From Vreelandella malpeensis (GTDB taxonomy: Bacteria; Pseudomonadota; Gammaproteobacteria; Pseudomonadales; Halomonadaceae): DNA of 64,000 bases. The stretch is from assembly GCF_020622355.1 (NCBI RefSeq), contig NZ_WHVL01000001.1:186001-250000 (forward strand), written 5' to 3'. This document shows, piece after piece, positions 57,690 to 64,000 of the stretch; position 1 is the stretch's first letter; each line of letters starts with the position of its first letter. The position numbers were made by a program, and so were the translations under genes. Below the pieces are notes generated by a model, which was not told the DNA's origin, did no database searches, and was given only the letters and a program-made list of their open reading frames with translations.

Positions 57690-58757
57690 ATGAATCTCAC
57701 CACACCGCCCACGCTTTGGTCGCTATCCAGACTCACCGCTTCGATTCTGATCGGCGGCGCCGTGCTAGGCGCCACCCTCGGGGTCAGCTCGCAGGCCCAG
57801 GCCCAGACCGAGCGCGTGGAGCTGCTCAACGTCTCTTACGATCCGACCCGCGAGTTCTACCGCGCTTACAACCAGCTCTTCGCCGAACACTGGCGCGAAG
57901 GCCACGACCAGGAAGTGACCGTACGCCAGTCCCACGGTGGCTCGGGCTCCCAGGGCCGCTCGGTGATCGATGGCATCGACGCCGACGTGGTGACCCTGGC
58001 GCTGGCCTACGACATCGACGCGCTTCACGACCGTGCGGACCTGCTGCCCGAGGACTGGCAGACCCGGCTGCCGCACAACAGCGCTCCCTACACGTCCACC
58101 ATCGTGCTGCTGGTGCGCGAGGGTAATCCCAAAAACATCCAGGGCTGGGAAGACCTGGTGCGCGAGGATGTCGAGGTGATCACCCCGAACCCCAAGACCT
58201 CCGGCGGCGCACGCTGGAATTTCCTTGCCCTGTGGGGCTACGGCCTCGAGCAGTTCGACGGTGACGAAGAGCAGACCTTCGACTTCGTGCGTCGAGTGTT
58301 CGAGAACGTGCCGGTGCTCGATTCCGGCGCCCGCGGTGCCACCAACACCTTCGTCCAGCGGCGCCTGGGCGACGTGCTGCTGGCCTGGGAGAACGAGGCG
58401 ATCCTGTCCGTCGAAGAGCTCGGTCGCGGCGACTTCGAGATCGTGGTGCCAGCTCAGAGCATCCTCGCCGAGCCACCGGTGGCGGTGGTCGACGCCAACG
58501 TGGAGCGCAAGGGCACCCGCGAGGTGGCCGAGGGCTATCTCGAGTATCTCTACTCGAGCGAGGCACAGGCGCTCGCGGCCCAGCACTACTACCGCCCGGT
58601 GGACGAGGCGGTGCTGGCGGAGTACATCGACGAGTTCCCGTCGCTGGATCTGTTCACCATCGACGAGGTGTTCGGCGGCTGGCGCGAGGCCCAGACGCGC
58701 TTCTTCAACGACGGCGGCGTCTTCGACGAGATCCTCGAAGCCATCAACACGCCTTGA
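57690..58757 (+). CDS. sbp: Sulfate/thiosulfate ABC transporter binding protein
   Basis: This 355-residue periplasmic protein has a signal peptide ending QAQAQ (near residue 38) and the sulfate-binding-protein segments [40 protein letters not shown] and [16 protein letters not shown]. These contact sulfate with backbone NH groups, a Ser and a Trp. It is Sbp/CysP-type. GGGAG precedes the ATG at 57690; 24 extra residues upstream are unlikely. It leads the sbp-cysT-cysW-cysA operon. Confidence 0.95.
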   Translation: MNLTTPPTLWSLSRLTASILIGGAVLGATLGVSSQAQAQTERVELLNVSYDPTREFYRAYNQLFAEHWREGHDQEVTVRQSHGGSGSQGRSVIDGIDADVVTLALAYDIDALHDRADLLPEDWQTRLPHNSAPYTSTIVLLVREGNPKNIQGWEDLVREDVEVITPNPKTSGGARWNFLALWGYGLEQFDGDEEQTFDFVRRVFENVPVLDSGARGATNTFVQRRLGDVLLAWENEAILSVEELGRGDFEIVVPAQSILAEPPVAVVDANVERKGTREVAEGYLEYLYSSEAQALAAQHYYRPVDEAVLAEYIDEFPSLDLFTIDEVFGGWREAQTRFFNDGGVFDEILEAINTP

Positions 58758-58807
58758 CCCTACCGCCTGCCGGAAGGCCATGCCTTCCGGCCCCGAGGAA
58801 CCTTGCC

Positions 58808-59638
58808 ATGTCGATCACGCTTGCCCGGCGTCGAGTGATACCCGGCTTCGGCCTGACCATGGGATTCACCCTGCTCTACATGGGGTTGATCTTCCTGGTG
58901 CCGGTCGGCGCCTTTCTGCTTTATACCACCACCATGAGCTGGGAGACCTTCTGGCACGCCATCACCCAGCGTCAGGTGGTGGCCTCCTACAAGCTCTCCT
59001 TCGGCGCCTCCCTGGTCGGCGCCACGATCAATCTGGTCTTCGGCGCCTTGCTCGCCTGGGTGCTGGTGCGCTACCGCTTTCCCGGCAAGCGCCTGGTGGA
59101 TGCCCTGGTGGATCTGCCCTTCGCCCTGCCCACGGCAGTGGCAGGCATCGCCCTGGTCACTCTCTACGCGAGCACCGGCTGGGTCGGTCGATATTTCGAG
59201 CTTTTCGGCCTGCGCGTCGCTTACACCCAGCTGGGCGTGGTCGTCGCGCTCACCTACATCGGGCTGCCCTTCGTGGTGCGCACGGTACAGCCGGTGCTAG
59301 AGGATCTGGAAGCGGAGTGGGAGGAGGCCTCGGCCAGCCTCGGCGCCGACCGTTTCACCACGATCCGCCGGGTGATCTTTCCGGCGCTGTTCCCCGCACT
59401 GCTGACCGGTTTCGCGCTGGCCTTCGCCCGCGCGCTCGGGGAGTACGGCTCCGTGGTGTTCATCTCGGGCAACCTGCCCTTTCGCACCGAAATCACCCCG
59501 CTTTTGATCGTTGCCAAGGCGGAGCAGTACGACTACCACGGCGCCGCCGCCATCGGCACGGTGATGCTCGTGGTGGCCTTCGCGATGCTCCTGGTCATCA
59601 ACGGCCTGCAGTGGTGGACCAGTCGCCGCCACGGTTAA
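58808..59638 (+). CDS. cysT: Sulfate ABC transporter permease CysT (CysU)
   Basis: This 276-residue inner-membrane permease has six helices and the EAA loop EEASASLGADRFTTIRRVIF (about residues 178-197), which docks on CysA. MSITLARRRVIPGFGLTMGF is the typical start, preceded by GAGGAA. It lies 50 bases after sbp and pairs with CysW to form the channel. Confidence 0.95.
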   Translation: MSITLARRRVIPGFGLTMGFTLLYMGLIFLVPVGAFLLYTTTMSWETFWHAITQRQVVASYKLSFGASLVGATINLVFGALLAWVLVRYRFPGKRLVDALVDLPFALPTAVAGIALVTLYASTGWVGRYFELFGLRVAYTQLGVVVALTYIGLPFVVRTVQPVLEDLEAEWEEASASLGADRFTTIRRVIFPALFPALLTGFALAFARALGEYGSVVFISGNLPFRTEITPLLIVAKAEQYDYHGAAAIGTVMLVVAFAMLLVINGLQWWTSRRHG

Positions 59639-59656
59639 TCAGCAAGGGAATCCAGA

Positions 59657-60577
59657 GTGAACACATTCAATCAAGCCACACGCGATGGACGAGACGCCGG
59701 GGCACCGGCGGTCGTGGACGACGGTGACCTGGCCAGGCGCTGGCAGCGTGCCACCGACGAGCCCGCCTGGCTCAAGGCGGTGCTGATCACGACGGCGCTG
59801 ATCTTCGTGGGGCTGTTTCTGGTGCTGCCACTGTCCGTGGTGCTGTACGGCGCCTTCGAGCGAGGTCTGGCGGCCTGGTTCGAGGCCGTTCGCGACCCGG
59901 ATGCGCTTTCCGCTATCCGCCTGACGCTTCTGATCGTGGCCATCGTCGTCCCGCTCAACACCGTGTTCGGCGTGGCCGCCGCCTGGGCCATCGCCAAGTT
60001 CGAGTTTCCCGGCAAACCCGTGCTGATCTCGCTGATCGACATGCCGTTTGCCATTTCGCCGGTAGTGGTGGGGCTCATCTTCGTCATCCTGTTCGGCTCA
60101 CAGGGCTGGCTCGGCCCCTGGCTCGCCGCCCATGACCTGCGCATCATCTTCGCCGCACCCGGCATCGTCATCGTCATCGCCTTCGGCACCCTGCCCTTCA
60201 TCGCCCGGGAGCTGATCCCCTTGATGCAGCAGCAGGGCAAGGAGGAGGAAGAGGCGTCGCTGACCCTCGGGGCCGGCGGGCTCAAGACCTTCTGGTACGT
60301 CACCCTGCCCAACATCAAGTGGGGGCTGATCTACGGGGTGATCCTGTGCAACGCCCGGGCCATGGGCGAGTTCGGCGCCGTGGCGGTGGTGTCCGGGCGC
60401 ATTCGCGGTGAGACCAACACCGTGCCGTTGCATATCGAGGTGCTCTACAACGAGTACATGTTCACCGCTGCCTTCGCCGTCTCGTCGCTGCTGACGGGCC
60501 TGGCGCTGGTCACCATCGCGATCAAGAGCATCATCGAATGGCAGGACGAGCGGCAAAAGCGCCGCGCCGCCGCCTGA
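59657..60577 (+). CDS. cysW: Sulfate ABC transporter permease CysW
   Basis: This 306-residue permease has a polar N-terminal extension of about 40 residues, six helices, and the EAA loop [22 protein letters not shown]. The start is GTG at 59657, preceded by AAGGGAA. It follows cysT by 18 bases. [20 protein letters not shown] is the conserved CysW segment. Confidence 0.95.
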   Translation: MNTFNQATRDGRDAGAPAVVDDGDLARRWQRATDEPAWLKAVLITTALIFVGLFLVLPLSVVLYGAFERGLAAWFEAVRDPDALSAIRLTLLIVAIVVPLNTVFGVAAAWAIAKFEFPGKPVLISLIDMPFAISPVVVGLIFVILFGSQGWLGPWLAAHDLRIIFAAPGIVIVIAFGTLPFIARELIPLMQQQGKEEEEASLTLGAGGLKTFWYVTLPNIKWGLIYGVILCNARAMGEFGAVAVVSGRIRGETNTVPLHIEVLYNEYMFTAAFAVSSLLTGLALVTIAIKSIIEWQDERQKRRAAA

Positions 60578-60618
60578 GCGTTTTCCATCGCATCACTACC
60601 GACGACAGGGGTTGTCAC

Positions 60619-61692
60619 ATGAGTATCGAGATCGATCGCGTCAACAAGCGCTTTCGCGACTTCGTCGCGGTGGACGACGCAAGCCTCACCTTTCGCGAAG
60701 GCGAACTGACCGCCCTGCTCGGCCCGTCCGGCTCGGGCAAGACGACGCTGCTGCGCATCATCGCAGGGCTCGAGCAGCCGGATAGCGGGCGCATCCGCTT
60801 TCACGGCGAAGACACCACGGACCTTCACGTCAGTAAGCGCGGGGTCGGGTTCGTCTTCCAACACTATGCGCTGTTCAAGCACATGAGCGTGTTCGACAAC
60901 GTCGCTTTTGGGCTGACCGTGCGCCCGCGAAGCACCCGCCCGACCAAGCGCGAGATTCGCGACAAGGTCATGCGCCTTCTGGAGCTCGTTCAGCTCGACT
61001 GGACGGCTCATCGCTATCCGCACCAGCTCTCCGGCGGCCAGCGCCAGCGTATCGCCCTGGCCCGAGCGCTGGCGGTGGAGCCTAAAGTTTTGCTGCTCGA
61101 CGAGCCCTTCGGGGCGCTGGATGCCAAGGTGCGCGCGGAGCTCAGGCGCTGGCTGCGCCGGCTGCACGACGAGATCCACGTGACCAGCATCTTCGTCACC
61201 CACGACCAGGAGGAGGCGCTGGAGGTCTCCGACCGGGTGATCGTCATGAACCAGGGCCGGGTGGAGCAGGACGGCTCGCCGGAGGAGGTCTACGACGCGC
61301 CGGCCAACCCCTTCGTCTACCGGTTTTTGGGCAACGTCAACCGCTTCGACGCTCACATTCACGAGGGAAGCGCGCGAATCGGCGAGGTGACCCTGCCCGC
61401 CCCCCAGTACCCGCATCATCGCCATGCCTCGGGCCATGCCTTCGTGCGCGCCCACGACATCGACGTGCTGGCCACCGCCGACCAACCGGACACGCTGGCC
61501 GCCCGCATCTCGCTGGTTTCGGTGGTGGGGCCGACGGTGCGCCTGGAGCTTGTGACGGACCAGGGCGATACCCCGATCCACGCCGAGATGGCCAAGCACC
61601 GCTTCAACGCGCTGGGGCTCGAGCAGGGCGGGCAGGCGTGGCTTCGTCCCCGCCAGGGCCGGGTCTTTCTGCCCGAGGAGGCCACCGGCTGA
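60619..61692 (+). CDS. cysA: Sulfate ABC transporter ATP-binding protein
   Basis: This 357-residue ATPase has Walker [10 protein letters not shown] (about residues 36-44), signature [14 protein letters not shown], Walker [13 protein letters not shown] and VTHDQEEA. The C-terminal TOBE-like domain (about residues 240-357) is the CysA regulatory part. The ATG at 60619 is used; the frame is open 81 bases upstream but there overlaps the cysW end. It powers sulfate or thiosulfate import. Confidence 0.95.
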   Translation: MSIEIDRVNKRFRDFVAVDDASLTFREGELTALLGPSGSGKTTLLRIIAGLEQPDSGRIRFHGEDTTDLHVSKRGVGFVFQHYALFKHMSVFDNVAFGLTVRPRSTRPTKREIRDKVMRLLELVQLDWTAHRYPHQLSGGQRQRIALARALAVEPKVLLLDEPFGALDAKVRAELRRWLRRLHDEIHVTSIFVTHDQEEALEVSDRVIVMNQGRVEQDGSPEEVYDAPANPFVYRFLGNVNRFDAHIHEGSARIGEVTLPAPQYPHHRHASGHAFVRAHDIDVLATADQPDTLAARISLVSVVGPTVRLELVTDQGDTPIHAEMAKHRFNALGLEQGGQAWLRPRQGRVFLPEEATG

Positions 61693-61708
61693 TCGGCGCG
61701 CGACCTGG

Positions 61709-62119
61709 TCAGGGCTCGACCTGGCGGGTCAGCGCGTTCAGCGCCTCGGTATCCTCCTCGAGTTCGAGGGTGGCCTCCTCGAGTTTCAAGCGGCGCTTTC
61801 GCACGTCACTCTCGTCGCCGCTTTGCATCGCCTGCTCGAACTCGGCCTGGCGGGTCTGAACGTCCGCAAGGCGCTCTCTCACGTCTTCCCGGGCGTCTTC
61901 CAGCACGCTTTCATTGCTGCAGTCTTGCTCGATGGCGGCAAGCGCGCGCTCGAGTCCTTCGACGCGGTGCGCATTGCCCTGAGCCTGCGCGTGCTCCCGC
62001 TGGGCGCGTACCTCGGCCGCTTTCTGCTCGCACAAGGCATCGTCCGCCGAGGCCATCAACGGCAGGGCGCTGGTCGAAACCAGCAGCAGGGCCTTGAGTG
62101 TCGATCCGCGATGTTTCAT
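61709..62119 (-). CDS. DUF1090-family small periplasmic protein (YqjC-like)
   Basis: This 136-residue protein has a signal peptide (MKHRGSTLKALLLVSTSALP... cleaved near residue 25) and then a helical, charged, Glu/Arg/Ala-rich body with one Cys pair (CEQKAAEVRA and IEQDCSNESV) typical of DUF1090. The helical body is likely a coiled coil. YqjC is linked to a stress regulon in enterobacteria; no function is known here. It is convergent with cysA. Confidence 0.85.
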   Translation of the reverse strand: MKHRGSTLKALLLVSTSALPLMASADDALCEQKAAEVRAQREHAQAQGNAHRVEGLERALAAIEQDCSNESVLEDAREDVRERLADVQTRQAEFEQAMQSGDESDVRKRRLKLEEATLELEEDTEALNALTRQVEP

Positions 62120-62343
62120 TGTCTTCCCCTGGTCGTTGCGCCTTTCGGCGCGAATGAAAGCGATAAGCCCAGGTTAGAGAGTGTGACGAGGAAAGGGTTC
62201 TGAGCCAAACCCCGATCAAACGATAAAACGGGTTGCACGATCAGACGTTCGGCCACGCCAGGCGCTGGAAAGCGCGACGTCCCTGCCAGGTTCGATAAGC
62301 TGCTACCATGGCGTTTCACCCCCTACAGCACGAAAGGCCCGCC

Positions 62344-62709
62344 GTGACGCGTACCCATCACACTGCCCCTACCTTTCAGCTACGCCTGGCGATGGCGCGC
62401 GATGTGGTCATCGGCCCGGGCAAGGCCGACCTTCTGGAAGCCATCGAGGGCACCGGCTCCATCTCCGCGGCGGGGCGGGCGCTGAACATGAGCTACAAGA
62501 AAGCCTGGCAGCTCATCGATACGATGAACGGCCACTTTCCCACGCCGCTGGTGATCACCCAGTCCGGTGGCAGCGACCGCGGCGGCGCTCGACTTACCGA
62601 GCTTGGCCAGACGGTATTGGCGCACTACCGCGCCCTGGAGCGTCAGCTTGCGCCAGAGCACTCGAGTGACGCCCGGGCGCTGCTGGCTCTGCTCGACGAC
62701 CGCGCTTGA
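62344..62709 (+). CDS. Short ModE-like molybdate regulator (winged-helix domain only)
   Basis: This 121-residue protein has a ModE-type winged helix: FQLRLAMARDVVIGPGKADL, LLEAIEGTGSISAAGRALNM and SYKKAWQLIDTMNGHF, with GGSDRGGARLTELGQTVL after. E. coli ModE has a second, molybdate-binding (Mop/TOBE) part; it is absent here, so the protein senses molybdate by other means or through a partner. The GTG at 62344 follows GAAAGG; the ATG at 62308 lacks a ribosome site. It lies 61 bases upstream of modA. Confidence 0.85.
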   Translation: MTRTHHTAPTFQLRLAMARDVVIGPGKADLLEAIEGTGSISAAGRALNMSYKKAWQLIDTMNGHFPTPLVITQSGGSDRGGARLTELGQTVLAHYRALERQLAPEHSSDARALLALLDDRA

Positions 62710-62735
62710 ACCACCGGCCCATTGCCGCTACTCTC

Positions 62736-62759
62736 CGCTATATCCAAATGGAAATAGCG
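62736..62759. promoter_or_regulatory. Candidate ModE box before modA
   Basis: CGCTATAT (62736-62743), eight bases, then AAATAGCG (62752-62759) reproduce the layout CGnTATAT-N8-nnATAnCG of the E. coli modA operator. It lies directly upstream of the modA start. Confidence 0.75.
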
Positions 62760-62770
62760 AGACTCGAGCG

Positions 62771-63550
62771 ATGAACCGATTCCCTTTTCGCCCCCTGGCC
62801 GCCGCGCTCTGTCTCGCGCTCAGCCCTGGAGTTCTGGCCGCCGACCGCGTGCAGGTGGCCGCCGCGGCCTCGCTGACCGATGCCTTGAACGAGGTCATCG
62901 AGGTGTTCGAAACCGAGCACGATATTGAGATCGTTCCCGTCTACGCCTCCTCTTCGACGTTGGCGCGCCAGATCGCCAGCGGCAGCCCCGCACAGCTGTT
63001 CGTGTCCGCCAACGTCGACTGGATGGACTGGCTAGAAGACGAAGGCGTCGACGTACAGGCGCGCCGCGACCTGCTTCAAAATCGGCTGGCGCTGGTCAGC
63101 GCCAGCGATTCGCTGCCGGCGCGCTTCACCCCGGGTGACGGCGAACCCATCGCAAGCCTGATGGGCGATGACGACCGCTTGTCGGTGGGCGATCCGGATC
63201 ACGTGCCGGCGGGTATCTACACGCAGCAGGCGCTAGAGGCGCTCGGCGAATGGAAGGCGCTCGAGGCGCGCCTGGCGCGTGGCAACGACGTGCGCGCGGC
63301 GCTGGCGCTGGTCGAGCGTGGCGAAACGCCGGCGGGCGTGGTCTACCAGACCGATGCCTTCGCAAGCCCCGCCGTGCGCGTGCTCGGGCTCTTTCCAGCG
63401 GACAGCCACGATCCGATCACCTACCCGGCGGCGCTGATCGATGCCGACGATAATGCCGCCGCGCAGACGTTTCGCGAGTGGCTCGAAAGCGATGCGGCGC
63501 TGGACATCTTCGAGGCCTACGGCTTCGATACGAGCGTGAGCCGCCCGTGA
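62771..63550 (+). CDS. modA: Molybdate ABC transporter binding protein
   Basis: This 259-residue periplasmic protein has a signal peptide ending GVLAA (near residue 24). The mature part starts DRVQVAAAASLTDALNEVIE with the oxyanion-binding Ser, and YASSSTLARQIASGSPAQLF and PAGVVYQTDA complete the ModA site. It binds molybdate or tungstate. Its stop overlaps the modB start as GTGA. Confidence 0.93.
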   Translation: MNRFPFRPLAAALCLALSPGVLAADRVQVAAAASLTDALNEVIEVFETEHDIEIVPVYASSSTLARQIASGSPAQLFVSANVDWMDWLEDEGVDVQARRDLLQNRLALVSASDSLPARFTPGDGEPIASLMGDDDRLSVGDPDHVPAGIYTQQALEALGEWKALEARLARGNDVRAALALVERGETPAGVVYQTDAFASPAVRVLGLFPADSHDPITYPAALIDADDNAAAQTFREWLESDAALDIFEAYGFDTSVSRP

Positions 63551-64000
63551 CGCTCTCCCCCACCGAATGGGAGGCGATTCGGCTGAGCCTTCTGATCGGC
63601 CTGGCGGCGGTGGCCTGGATTCTGCCGCCGGGCATCGCGGTGGCCTGGTGGCTCGCCCGTTTCGAGTTTCGCGGCAAGGCGCTGGTGGATGGGTTGATCC
63701 ACCTGCCGCTGGTGCTGCCGCCGGTAGTGGTGGGCTATCTGCTGCTGGTGGCGCTCGGGCGCCAGGGGATGGTCGGGGCATGGCTCTACCGCGTTTTCGG
63801 CGTGTCCTTGCCCTTTACCTGGCAAGGGGCGGCGGTGGCCAGCGGGGTAATGGCCTTTCCGCTGCTGGTGCGGGCGCTGCGGCTGTCGCTGGAAGCCGTG
63901 GACCCCAAACTGGAGGCGGCGGCCCGCACGCTGGGCGCCAGCCGCTGGCGGGTATTTGCCACCATCACCCTGCCACTTGCCGTGCCCGGGCTTGTAACCG
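63547..64000 (+). CDS. modB: Molybdate ABC transporter permease, cut by the window edge
   Basis: The GTG at 63547 overlaps the modA stop. The visible ~151 residues start VTLSPTEWEAIRLSLLIGLA and show the ModB membrane pattern, with FEFRGKALVDGLIHLPLVLP and the beginning of the EAA loop (LEAAARTLGASRWRVFATIT). No stop is reached before 64000. Translation was done by eye. A modC gene would be expected next. Confidence 0.92.
   Translation, partial: MTLSPTEWEAIRLSLLIGLAAVAWILPPGIAVAWWLARFEFRGKALVDGLIHLPLVLPPVVVGYLLLVALGRQGMVGAWLYRVFGVSLPFTWQGAAVASGVMAFPLLVRALRLSLEAVDPKLEAAARTLGASRWRVFATITLPLAVPGLVT

Noticed and set aside
1..64000. CRISPR arrays, tRNA, rRNA, prophage or insertion sequences
   Set aside because: No repeat-spacer pattern, cloverleaf, transposase or integrase was seen on either strand.

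Overview
The window is a 64 kb chromosomal segment of a high-GC gammaproteobacterium. Gene content (polyol ABC operon, gnt/idn genes, opgGH, an Ohr/OhrR pair, an AcrR-type RND pump), acidic secreted proteins and high GC best fit Halomonas or a close relative in the Halomonadaceae. That assignment is inference from content, not from a marker gene. Most intervals are densely packed with genes. No rRNA, tRNA, CRISPR array, transposase or phage gene was seen.

Layout. 1-8.5 kb: the 5' part of a succinylglutamate desuccinylase/aspartoacylase-like gene, a TetR/AcrR repressor, a YqiJ-like membrane protein, and a tripartite RND efflux operon (outer-membrane factor, fusion protein, pump). AcrR-like boxes lie in front of both the repressor and the efflux operon. 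8.5-17.7 kb: a complete polyol operon on the minus strand: SorC-type regulator, binding protein, two permeases, ATPase, HAD hydrolase, polyol dehydrogenase, xylulokinase. 17.7-20.6 kb: two Nudix genes, a 2OG-Fe(II) oxygenase and a secreted PRC-barrel protein. 20.6-25.8 kb: a gluconate/idonate locus (gntK-gntR diverging from gntP-idnO-idnD) with two GntR-like palindromes. 25.9-30.2 kb: thiol/peroxide and redox genes (OsmC, MOSC, ohrR-ohr, YgeA-type racemase, YghU-type GST). 30.2-34.4 kb: an orphan siderophore receptor with a Fur box, a conserved small protein, LpxR-like and YaeQ-like proteins. 34.5-39.3 kb: GST, enoyl-CoA hydratase and acyl-CoA dehydrogenase (PsrA-like box upstream), and an MFS transporter. 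39.6-48.2 kb: a VOC protein, a DUF4870-like protein, a lipid A acyltransferase, GDP-mannose synthesis, a sulfatase-fold membrane transferase and opgGH (periplasmic glucans).

48.3-56.5 kb is the most unusual region. It combines a creatininase/ArfB-like amidohydrolase, a GTP cyclohydrolase II with a degenerate RibB-like N-terminus, a stand-alone RibD-type reductase, a flippase-like membrane protein, a glycosyltransferase-methyltransferase fusion, a PTPS/QueD homologue that has lost key active-site residues, a zinc-less BchC-like dehydrogenase and a CDP-alcohol phosphatidyltransferase. I infer a pathway that diverts the GTP-derived diaminopyrimidine of riboflavin synthesis into a reduced, possibly methylated, glycosylated and membrane-linked pyrimidine or pterin-like product. 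No characterised pathway known to me has this gene set.

56.6-64 kb: a CysB/Cbl regulator followed by a sulfate ABC transporter (sbp-cysT-cysW-cysA), a DUF1090 protein, and a molybdate module (short ModE, modA, modB cut by the window edge) with a ModE-like box in front of modA.
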